From NCBI GenBank assembly GCA_026394025.1, contig JAPKZC010001124.1, positions 3,197 to 9,188 on the forward strand: a stretch of DNA of 5,992 bases. The letters are read 5' to 3'. How positions within the stretch are numbered: the stretch's first letter is position 1; each line of letters opens with the position of its first letter. The stretch comes from Candidatus Solibacter sp. (GTDB taxonomy: Bacteria; Acidobacteriota; Terriglobia; Bryobacterales; Bryobacteraceae). Shown here one piece after another: positions 1 through 5,706 of this stretch. The notes below the pieces were generated by a model, which was given only the letters and a program-made list of their open reading frames with translations, ran no database searches and was not told the origin of the DNA. The translations under genes were made by a program, and so were the position numbers.

Positions 1-2147
1 GCGTCCAGCGCCTTCATGGAAAGCGCAATCCGCTTGGCCTTGGTATCGGTACTCAGCACCTTCACTTTGACGATCTGCCCGACCTTGACCACTTCGCTTG
101 CGTCCTTGACGTAACGGTTGGCCAGTTCGCTCATGTGCACCAAGCCGTCCTGATGCACCCCCACGTCCACAAACGCCCCGAAGCGCGTGACATTGGTGAC
201 TACGCCCTCCAGCGTCATGCCGGGCTTGAGGTCGGCGATCTGCTGGACGTCGTCGCGCCACTTCGCGGCTACGAACTTCTCGCGTGGATCGCGCCCCGGC
301 TTGCGCAACTCCTCGCGGATATCGCCCAGCGTGTACATGCCCACTTTTTCAGTGGCGAAGCCCTCCAGCTTGACCTTCTCTATCAACTCCGGCCTGGCGA
401 TGAGTTCGGCAATCGTGGTGCCCAACGAGGCCGCAATCTTCTCCACCACCGGGTACGACTCCGGATGCACCGCCGTCATGTCCAGCGGGTGGCCGCCGCC
501 AGAGATACGCAGGAAACCCGCCGCCTGTTCGAACGTCTTGGGCCCAAAGCCCGGCACGGCCATCAGATCCATGCGCGAGCGGAAGCGTCCGTGCTCGTTG
601 CGGAACTCCATGATCTTGACCGCGGTGCGCTCGGTGATCCCCGCCACGTAGCGCAACAGCGCCCACGAGGCGGTATTCAGATCCACGCCCACGCGGTTCA
701 CGCAGCTTTCGACGGTCGCCTCCAGACTCTGCTTCAAGCGCCGCTGATCCACGTCGTGCTGGTACTGCCCGACGCCGATCGACTTCGGGTCCACCTTCAC
801 CAGTTCCGCCAGCGGATCCTGCAGGCGGCGCGCAATCGAGATGGCGCCGCGCACCGTGAGGTCGAGATCCGGGAACTCCTGCCGCGCCATCTCCGAGGCC
901 GAGTACACTGACGCGCCCGATTCGCTCACCGTCACGCTGAAAACCTTCGTCAGGTTGGCCTGGCGCAGAAAGTCCTGTACGAAGGCCGCCGATTCGCGCG
1001 ACGCCGTGCCGTTGCCAATGGCGATCGCCTGCACGTTGTGCCGCGCAATCAGCGAGGCCAGCATCTTCACGGAACCCGACAGATCGTTCCTCGGCTGGAA
1101 AGGATAGATGACTGCGTCTTCCAGAAACTTGCCGGTATCGTCCACCACGGCGAGCTTGCACCCTGTGCGAATGCCCGGGTCGATTGCCAGCACGCTCATG
1201 CGGCCGGCCGGCGGGGAGAGCAGCAGGTTCTCCAGGTTCTCGCGAAAGACCTTGATGGCCTCTTCGTCGGAGCGATCCTTCAACTCCAGGCGCACCTCGG
1301 TCTGTATGGAGGGGTTGAGCAAGCGGTCGTAGGAATCCTCCACCGCCCGTTCCAGATGCGGCACCCAATCGCCGGGCTTACGCACCACGCGCGCGCGCAG
1401 CCAGGCTTGCGGCAACTGAGGGTCGAGCTCAATCTCGAAGGCCAGCACTCCCTCCTTGGCACCGCGCCGTATGGCCAGCATGCGATGCGAGGGGATCTTC
1501 GATGCCGGCTCGCTGTAACTGGCGTACATCTTGTACTTGCCTTCCGGGTCCGTCACGCCTTCGATGGCGCGGCTGGTGACGCGGCCCTCGGTCATCATCA
1601 TGGCGCGCACCGCCTTGCGGAACTCGGCATTCTCGCTGATCATCTCAGCGACAATGTGGCGCGCGCCTTCGAGCGCCTCTTCCGCCGGTATGCCGAACTG
1701 CGCCGCCATCTGCGCCAGCGGGGTGGCATCGTTCTGTTCCCAGAGGTAGTGGGCCAGCGGCTCCAGCCCCTTGTCGCGCGCCATGGAGGCCTTGGTGCGG
1801 CGCTTCGGTTTGTACGGCAAGTAGAGGTCCTCGAGTTCCGTCCTTTCGAGCGTTGCGTCGATCTTGGCCTTGAGTTCCGGCGTGAGCCTGCCCTGTTCCT
1901 GGATCGACGTCAGCACCGTCTCGCGGCGATCCTCCAGTTCGCGGAAATACTCCAGTTTCTCCTGGATATCGCGGATCTGGACCTCGTCGAGATTCCCAGT
2001 CACCTCTTTGCGGTAGCGTGCAATGAAGGGCACGGTGGCTCCGCCATCGAGGAGTTCGATAACGGCCAACATCCCCTTCAGCGGGACGTTTAGCAGCTTG
2101 GCGACATGAATGAGTACGGCGGTGGGGAGTGCCTTAAGTTCAGCCAT
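1..2147 (-). CDS. tex: Tex family transcription accessory protein (S1 RNA-binding), C-terminus cut by window edge
   Basis: Cytoplasmic nucleic-acid-binding protein of the Tex/YhgF family, the bacterial relatives of eukaryotic Spt6, linked to transcription and RNA metabolism. The reading frame is open from the ATG at 2147 to the left edge, giving 715 residues. The Tex N-terminal region carries the family signatures ATVPFIARYRKEVTG (37-51) and TELEDLYLPYKPKRRTKA. The YqgF/RNase H-like domain starts near AIDPG (Asp323). Helix-hairpin-helix segments follow VGVDLN (Asp489) and include VPGFGPK (531-537). The S1 domain begins near residue 641 and contains FGAFVDVGVHQDGLVHMSEL (656-675). The frame ends at RIALSMKALD, which is the end of the S1 fold; family members are usually about 720-790 residues, so only a short tail should be missing. 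The start is chosen because the family N-terminus aligns there. No strong Shine-Dalgarno is visible. The gene is divergent from the hydrolase, with 61 bp between starts. Identification is very secure. Confidence 0.97.
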   Translation of the reverse strand, partial: MAELKALPTAVLIHVAKLLNVPLKGMLAVIELLDGGATVPFIARYRKEVTGNLDEVQIRDIQEKLEYFRELEDRRETVLTSIQEQGRLTPELKAKIDATLERTELEDLYLPYKPKRRTKASMARDKGLEPLAHYLWEQNDATPLAQMAAQFGIPAEEALEGARHIVAEMISENAEFRKAVRAMMMTEGRVTSRAIEGVTDPEGKYKMYASYSEPASKIPSHRMLAIRRGAKEGVLAFEIELDPQLPQAWLRARVVRKPGDWVPHLERAVEDSYDRLLNPSIQTEVRLELKDRSDEEAIKVFRENLENLLLSPPAGRMSVLAIDPGIRTGCKLAVVDDTGKFLEDAVIYPFQPRNDLSGSVKMLASLIARHNVQAIAIGNGTASRESAAFVQDFLRQANLTKVFSVTVSESGASVYSASEMARQEFPDLDLTVRGAISIARRLQDPLAELVKVDPKSIGVGQYQHDVDQRRLKQSLEATVESCVNRVGVDLNTASWALLRYVAGITERTAVKIMEFRNEHGRFRSRMDLMAVPGFGPKTFEQAAGFLRISGGGHPLDMTAVHPESYPVVEKIAASLGTTIAELIARPELIEKVKLEGFATEKVGMYTLGDIREELRKPGRDPREKFVAAKWRDDVQQIADLKPGMTLEGVVTNVTRFGAFVDVGVHQDGLVHMSELANRYVKDASEVVKVGQIVKVKVLSTDTKAKRIALSMKALD

Positions 2148-2208
2148 GATCCGGTGGAACTTCCATGATCCCACGCGGCTCTCTTTTAGTGTGATAGGCT
2201 TTGTGACG

Positions 2209-3156
2209 ATGATCAATCGACGTCAATTCTCCCAGGCGATAGCGGGGATGCTCGCGGCATCGGGTGCGGATTACGCGCAGCCGGCGGCGCCGGACCCGTG
2301 GGCCGGCGCATCCATCGTGGATTGCCATCACCATCTGCGCCCGTCCCCCGAAGCGAATATCGTGCACCTGGATGGTAGCGGTATTTCAAACGCCGTCGCT
2401 CTGGCACGCGGCAACGCCGCGGACCAGATGCAGGCGCTGGAGACGAAATACTCGGGAAGATTTCTGGCTTGGTTTGCCAGCGCCGACATCACCAGGCCGG
2501 ACGCCGCGGAAGTGCTCACCAAAGCCGTGAAGAGCGGCGCTGTAGGTTTGGGTGAAATCAAGTTTCACGTCGAGGCGGCCGGGCCGGAGTTGCGGCGTAT
2601 GTATCAACTCGCGGCCGACCTGGGTATTCCCATCCTGGTCCATTTCCAGGAAGTCCCCCACACACCCGCCGAGGGCGTCTTCAGCACCGGATTCAAGAAC
2701 TTCGAGGCGATGCTCAAGACATATCCGAAGACGCGTTTCATTGGACACGCCGACGCCTTCTGGGCCAACGTGAGCGCCGGCGACGCCAATGAAACCGCCT
2801 ATCCAACCGGGCCGATCAAACGTGGCGGAGTGACGGACAAGTTGCTCTCCGATTATCCCAATCTGTTCGGCGATCTGGCGGCGAACTCCGGTAATAACGC
2901 GCTTTCCCGCGACCCCGACTTCACTGCCGATTTCCTGAAGCGGCACCAGGACAAGTTGATCTTCGGCAGTGACTGCGCCTGCACGGACGGCAAAGGCGGC
3001 GGCGTTTCGCAGGCGGGAAACCCCACAGCCAGCCGAATGGCGGGGAAATGCGTTGCCCGGGAGACCTTGGCGCTCCTGCAGAAGACTGTATCGCCGACGG
3101 CCTTTCGAAAGATGACGTGGGAAAACGCGCACCGGCTCTACAAGCTGAAGACCTAA
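2209..3156 (+). CDS. Exported amidohydrolase_2-family metal-dependent hydrolase (TIM barrel)
   Basis: A 315-residue hydrolase of the metal-dependent amidohydrolase superfamily, amidohydrolase_2 type. Seen in the sequence: the HxH metal site in IVDCHHHLR (His40, His42), GLGEIKFH (Glu116, Lys118), a third metal-type histidine in ILVHFQEVPH (His145), a fourth in RFIGHADAFW (His180), and the catalytic-type aspartate in LIFGSDC (Asp255). The segment NLFGDLAANSGNNALSRDP (218-236) is typical of this family. The N-terminus MINRRQFSQAIAGMLAASGA has a twin-arginine pair before a weakly hydrophobic stretch, with possible cleavage after YAQ near residue 24, so Tat export is likely. The ATG at 2209 is chosen because it places NRRQF at the protein's start. 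An in-frame ATG at 2110 would add 33 residues, bury the leader and overlap tex; a GTG at 2203 is also possible. The RBS is weak (AGG ten bases upstream). The substrate cannot be deduced. The fold call is secure and export is probable. Confidence 0.9.
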   Translation: MINRRQFSQAIAGMLAASGADYAQPAAPDPWAGASIVDCHHHLRPSPEANIVHLDGSGISNAVALARGNAADQMQALETKYSGRFLAWFASADITRPDAAEVLTKAVKSGAVGLGEIKFHVEAAGPELRRMYQLAADLGIPILVHFQEVPHTPAEGVFSTGFKNFEAMLKTYPKTRFIGHADAFWANVSAGDANETAYPTGPIKRGGVTDKLLSDYPNLFGDLAANSGNNALSRDPDFTADFLKRHQDKLIFGSDCACTDGKGGGVSQAGNPTASRMAGKCVARETLALLQKTVSPTAFRKMTWENAHRLYKLKT

Positions 3157-3162
3157 CAGTAT

Positions 3163-3182
3163 GCGGCGGACGGTCGCGCCGC
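3163..3182 (+). terminator. Candidate GC hairpin between two convergent genes
   Basis: A perfect 6-bp inverted repeat, GCGGCG and CGCCGC with an 8-base loop, begins seven bases after the stop codon of the hydrolase. It is followed at 3181-3190 by the 10-bp palindrome GCTGCGCAGC and then a short CTTTC. There is no real U-tract, so this is at best a weak terminator, possibly shared by the hydrolase gene and the convergent EEP gene. It may be no more than chance pairing in GC-rich DNA. Confidence 0.3.
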
Positions 3183-3210
3183 TGCGCAGCTTTCACGCGG
3201 CCCCATTCGA

Positions 3211-4041
3211 TTATCGAAATTCCAGAATGGCGAAAACGGGGTAGTGGTCCGACGGGTAGCGGCCGCTCTCGTTCACCGTGTCGGTGTGGATCTGGAGCAC
3301 TTTTCCGATACCGCGATAAAAGATCCAGTCGATGCGCCGCTCGCCGGTGGCTCCCCGGAACTGGCTGAGAGTACCCTCCGGACCGAACCTGTGGGCCGCG
3401 GTTGTCCAGGCATCCGTCAGATCGGCCGCCAGTACCTGGTAGGCTTCGCTCCCCGGCGCGGCATTGAAGTCGCCGCTGAGAATGAAGGGAACATCCTTGG
3501 GCAATTTGGCGGCGCGCTCGCGGATCAATTGGGCGCAGCGGACCCTGGCTTGGGCGTCCTGGGCGAGATGTGGGAAGTGGGTATTGTAGAAATAGAACTT
3601 CTGGCCAGTCGCTCTGAACTCAAAGATTCCCCAGGTCACCATCCGCGGCAGAGTGACTTCCCAGGACATGCTGCCGGGAATCTCGGGAGTCTCCGACAGC
3701 CAGAAGTTGCCGGACTCGACGAGCTGCAAACGCGATTCCTTGTAGAACACGCCCATGTGTTCGTCTTCGTGGTTGCCGCGCCGGCTGATACCGAACCACT
3801 TGTACTGGGGAAGCTTTTCGGCGATGTACCGGCCCTGAATCTGGAACAGTTCCTGGGTGCCGAGAAGATCCGGGTCGCGTGCCCGAACGGCCTCCACGAA
3901 CAGGTCGCGGCGCAAATCCCAGAGGTTCGGACCGTCTCCGGAGGCAGGGTATCGAACATTAAAGGTCAACAAACGCAGGGTGTCAGCCGCTGAACAATCA
4001 GCGGCCAGGACCAGAATCAGAATAGATAGGAATTTGGTCAT
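3211..4041 (-). CDS. Secreted endonuclease/exonuclease/phosphatase (EEP) family protein
   Basis: A 276-residue hydrolase of the DNase I-like EEP fold, which cleaves phosphodiester or phosphomonoester bonds using a divalent metal. The motifs occur in family order: LLTFNVRY (Asn28), LGTQE (metal-binding Glu64), FYNTHFPH (catalytic-type His155), ILSGDFNA (Asp191, Asn193), RRIDWIFYRG (Asp238) and the terminal PSDHYPV (Asp265, His266). All expected catalytic positions are present, so it should be active. The N-terminus MTKFLSILILVLAADCSA is a Sec signal peptide with likely cleavage after CSA (residue 18). The cysteine at 16 is preceded by Asp, so it does not make a good lipobox. The start at 4041 is preferred over the in-frame ATG at 4047 because GGGGAG abuts 4047 directly but lies six bases before 4041. 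The substrate (nucleic acid, sugar phosphate or lipid) is unknown. The gene is convergent with the hydrolase and divergent from the next gene. Confidence 0.92.
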   Translation of the reverse strand: MTKFLSILILVLAADCSAADTLRLLTFNVRYPASGDGPNLWDLRRDLFVEAVRARDPDLLGTQELFQIQGRYIAEKLPQYKWFGISRRGNHEDEHMGVFYKESRLQLVESGNFWLSETPEIPGSMSWEVTLPRMVTWGIFEFRATGQKFYFYNTHFPHLAQDAQARVRCAQLIRERAAKLPKDVPFILSGDFNAAPGSEAYQVLAADLTDAWTTAAHRFGPEGTLSQFRGATGERRIDWIFYRGIGKVLQIHTDTVNESGRYPSDHYPVFAILEFR

Positions 4042-4047
4042 AACCAT

Positions 4048-4053
4048 CTCCCC
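4048..4053 (-). promoter_or_regulatory. Ribosome binding site deciding the EEP start
   Basis: On the minus strand GGGGAG is followed immediately by ATGGTTATG. The spacing is zero to the first ATG (4047) and six bases to the second (4041). The second is in the normal range, so translation most likely starts at 4041, giving a protein two residues shorter than the longest frame. Confidence 0.7.
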
Positions 4054-4098
4054 ACTAAGAGTAACCGCAAAGCGCCCGACCGTGCTGGCTGCCCCGAC

Positions 4099-4204
4099 CG
4101 CGTGATATTGTACTCTGCGGGTCAGGTAAACGCATCAAACCATCGGGATGCCGCTTGCTGACGCGTGCGGCCCTCCAAATTCCGTATTGGGGATGCAACG
4201 CGTG
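4099..4204. repeat. Three CGCGTG boxes in the divergent intergenic region
   Basis: CGCGTG occurs at 4099-4104, 4162-4167 and 4199-4204. The first and third extend to the identical octamer CGCGTGAT, exactly 100 bp apart. The second and third share ACGCGTG. They sit between the two divergent starts, as operator sites for a regulator would, but no regulator gene is present to link them to. The match may be chance in GC-rich DNA. Confidence 0.3.
4107..4112 (-). promoter_or_regulatory. Candidate -10 box for the EEP gene
   Basis: The minus strand reads TACAAT, one base from the TATAAT consensus, about 65 bases before the EEP start. The nearest -35-like element, TTGATG at 4133-4138, is 20 bases away, which is too far for a standard promoter. 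Plausible from its position in the divergent intergenic region but weak. Confidence 0.3.
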
Positions 4205-4239
4205 ATCGCCGTTTCGTCTTTCCGTTCAGTCCGCTCGTC

Positions 4240-4245
4240 TATAAT
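4240..4245 (+). promoter_or_regulatory. Perfect TATAAT -10 box close to the start of the two-domain secreted protein gene
   Basis: A consensus TATAAT ends 11 bases before the ATG at 4257. No good -35 hexamer lies 16-18 bases upstream (the best is a T-rich stretch around 4217-4222). If used, transcription would begin near 4252 and leave a leader of only about five bases, dropping the Shine-Dalgarno from the mRNA. Either the box is fortuitous or the transcript is almost leaderless. Confidence 0.45.
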
Positions 4246-4246
4246 C

Positions 4247-4251
4247 AGAGG
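4247..4251 (+). promoter_or_regulatory. Ribosome binding site for the gene at 4257
   Basis: AGAGG lies five bases upstream of the ATG, a reasonable Shine-Dalgarno that supports this start. It directly follows the TATAAT box, so both elements cannot easily act on the same transcript. A promoter further upstream would be needed for this RBS to be on the mRNA. Confidence 0.5.
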
Positions 4252-4256
4252 TAGCT

Positions 4257-5039
4257 ATGTACCGCTTCGCTCTGTTCGCCCTGTTTGCCGCTTTTGCCTT
4301 TGCGCAACCGAACGATCCATTTAAACCGAAGCCTCCGGCCGATGTCGATGCCGCCCTGCGCGCCCGCGTCCAGGAGTTTTTCGACCTTCATGTCACCGCC
4401 CAGTTCCGTAAGGCCGAAGAATTGGTCGCCGAGGATACCAAGGACTTCTTCTACACACGCAATAAGCCCAAGTACCTCTCTTGCGAATTCTCTAGGATCG
4501 ACTATTCGGAGAACTTCACCAAGGCGAGTGCCGTGATGGTCTGCGAACAGTACATCATGATGCCCGGCTTCGCCGACAGGCCAATGAAGGTACCCACCCC
4601 GAGCACCTGGAAGGTGGAGAATGGCAAGTGGGTCTGGTACGTAGATCAGGACGCCCTGCGCAACACTCCCTGGGGCAGGATGACTCCCGGAGCGTTTCCA
4701 GCGAAGGGTGCCGCACCGCCGCCGCCATCGTTTGCCAACATCCCCACGTCAGCGGATTTCCTGTTCAAACAGATTCAATTGGACAAGGACGCGGTCCGTC
4801 TGAAGGCCGGCGAATCGGCGGAAGTGACGATCAGTAATGGAGCGCCCGGCGTCATGTCACTGACATTACCGGCGTCCTCACTCGGGGTAGATGCCAAACT
4901 GGACAAGTCCGCCGTCCCGGCGGGCGGCAAGGCTACCCTCACCTTGCGCGCCGCCGAGGGAGCGAAATCCGGCATCCTCAACGTTCAGGTCGAGCAGACC
5001 ATGCAGTTGCTCCCGATTCAGGTCACGATTGTCGAATAA
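4257..5039 (+). CDS. Secreted protein of unknown function, NTF2-like plus beta-sandwich-like halves
   Basis: A 260-residue protein that I cannot name. The leader MYRFALFALFAAFAFA is a short Sec signal peptide with likely cleavage after AFA (residue 16). Residues about 28-130 begin with a helix (ALRARVQEFFDLHVTAQFRK) and continue through alternating strands to STWKVENGKWVWYVD (116-130). This order is typical of NTF2/SnoaL-like cone folds, in which the last strands carry an 'xxW' pattern. Two cysteines, Cys76 and Cys96, could form a disulfide outside the cytoplasm. A linker with AAPPPP (152-157) leads to residues about 171-260, which alternate hydrophobic residues with Gly/Ala turns like an Ig- or BACON-type beta sandwich. 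There is no visible catalytic motif, so a binding or structural role in the periplasm or outside the cell is possible. The gene is transcribed alone, and its stop lies nine bases from the stop of the convergent small gene. The CDS is secure; the fold assignment is inference from pattern. Confidence 0.88.
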   Translation: MYRFALFALFAAFAFAQPNDPFKPKPPADVDAALRARVQEFFDLHVTAQFRKAEELVAEDTKDFFYTRNKPKYLSCEFSRIDYSENFTKASAVMVCEQYIMMPGFADRPMKVPTPSTWKVENGKWVWYVDQDALRNTPWGRMTPGAFPAKGAAPPPPSFANIPTSADFLFKQIQLDKDAVRLKAGESAEVTISNGAPGVMSLTLPASSLGVDAKLDKSAVPAGGKATLTLRAAEGAKSGILNVQVEQTMQLLPIQVTIVE

Positions 5040-5048
5040 TCGCGCCAC

Positions 5049-5234
5049 CTACCTGGTGCCCACCGGAGATTTTGTCAGGTACGCGCCCAGTGTGAGGGTC
5101 GCGCCGGTAATTGCAGCCGTCTTCAGACTCGCCGGCTCCACGCTGCCCGACGCCACGGCCTGGGCGGCGCTCGCTATCGCGCCGCCGATCACGGCGGCGG
5201 CCAATCCTTTCAGCCACAATCCGAGGCTTTTCAT
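5049..5234 (-). CDS. Small holin-like membrane protein of unknown function
   Basis: A 61-residue Ala/Gly-rich hydrophobic protein that I cannot assign to a named family. It starts MKSLGLWLKG. A first membrane segment spans about 8-29 (LKGLAAAVIGGAIASAAQAV), followed by a short polar turn with SVEPASLK and a second hydrophobic stretch (39-53), and it ends KSPVGTR. Two short membrane segments with a charged tail in a protein this small recall phage holins or similar small phage-region proteins, but that is inference. The ATG at 5234 is chosen because AGAGAG lies six bases upstream. An in-frame ATG at 5252 would add MARENS; it has a better GAGGAG, but twelve bases away, so a 67-residue form remains possible. 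The gene follows the 139-residue gene on the same strand with a 52-bp gap (34 bp with the longer start), probably in one transcript. It is convergent with the secreted-protein gene. Confidence 0.68.
   Translation of the reverse strand: MKSLGLWLKGLAAAVIGGAIASAAQAVASGSVEPASLKTAAITGATLTLGAYLTKSPVGTR
5163..5186 (-). repeat. Perfect 8-bp GC stem-loop inside the small membrane-protein gene
   Basis: GGCGGCGC and GCGCCGCC flank an 8-base loop (TCGCTATC on the plus strand). The stem is entirely GC and would be stable in mRNA. It falls in codons for the Gly/Ala-rich first membrane segment, so biased codons may explain it without any regulatory role. Confidence 0.4.
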
Positions 5235-5286
5235 AGAATTCTCTCTTGCCATAAGTTGTCTGTGCTCCTCTGTGCCCTATTAGGAT

Positions 5287-5706
5287 CTACGCTTCGGGAA
5301 ACATCTTGCGGAACATAGCCAGGATCATGTTGTACATGATCGCCTGCTTATCCACCGTGGGCGCCGCGATAGGTCCGCTGGGTATGGTTTTCGGTATCAC
5401 CAGATCGGGCAGGGGCGGCACAAACGGTGTGTAGCTCACCTCGCCGTTATCGCTCACGATTTTCTGAAGCGGTTTCGCCGGGGCGGCGTCATGGGGACGG
5501 CCAGCGTCCACGCTTGCTTGCAGGTTTCCCAGCGCGGTGGTGTAGTTGGCCTCGGTTTGGGTGTTTTCCCTGATGGCCTGGATCTGCGCGCTTCTGACGT
5601 TCAGCATCTCGTCATAGGCAGTGCCTTCCATATAGTTGTGTGAGATTTTTTTTCCATTGGCGTCAACGTAAAACAGGGTCACGCCGTCTTTATCGAATTG
5701 CATCAT
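5287..5706 (-). CDS. Conserved-looking hypothetical protein with helical core and proline-rich stretch
   Basis: A 139-residue soluble protein with no signal peptide and no family I recognise. It begins with a strand-rich segment (MMQFDKDGVTLFYVDANGKK). A long, mostly polar helix at about 31-67, rich in Gln/Asn/Ala (QIQAIRENTQTEANYTTALG), could form a coiled coil. A Pro-rich region, YTPFVPPLPDLVIPKTIP (92-109), comes next, and a C-terminal amphipathic, Met/Phe-rich helix (AIMYNMILAMFRKMF, 122-136) looks suited to membrane or partner contact. The ATG at 5706 is supported by AGGAG nine bases upstream; the adjacent ATG at 5703 is the alternative. It is first in a two-gene unit with the small membrane protein, suggesting a joint role, perhaps from a phage-like segment. 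Codons 18-20 include an eight-A run on the coding strand, and base composition looks less GC-rich than tex or the hydrolase. Confidence 0.75.
   Translation of the reverse strand: MMQFDKDGVTLFYVDANGKKISHNYMEGTAYDEMLNVRSAQIQAIRENTQTEANYTTALGNLQASVDAGRPHDAAPAKPLQKIVSDNGEVSYTPFVPPLPDLVIPKTIPSGPIAAPTVDKQAIMYNMILAMFRKMFPEA

Noticed and set aside
135..911. Plus-strand frame of 258 codons
   Set aside because: Antisense shadow of the tex C-terminal half, with a His/Arg-rich translation and no recognisable motif.
349..1368. Minus-strand frame of 339 codons
   Set aside because: It is out of frame within tex; the Gly/Arg-rich translation is an artefact, while the tex frame carries all family motifs.
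1038..2093. Long plus-strand frame of 351 codons
   Set aside because: It lies antisense to the clear tex coding sequence. Its His/Arg/Leu-rich translation has no domain logic and is a typical GC-rich shadow frame.
2110..2208. Upstream extension of the amidohydrolase to the ATG at 2110
   Set aside because: It would overlap the start of tex and put 33 non-signal residues ahead of the twin-arginine leader; MINRRQF at 2209 is the sensible N-terminus.
2386..3132. Minus-strand frame of 248 codons
   Set aside because: Antisense to the amidohydrolase, which has the full metal-binding signature on the plus strand.
3244..3993. Plus-strand frame of 249 codons
   Set aside because: Antisense to the EEP gene, whose complete ordered catalytic motifs show that the minus strand is the coding one.
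4891..5283. Plus-strand frame of 130 codons spanning the 3' end of the secreted-protein gene
   Set aside because: It overlaps the secreted-protein gene in another frame and is antisense to the small membrane-protein gene. Its Arg/Pro/Ser-rich composition is typical of a shadow.
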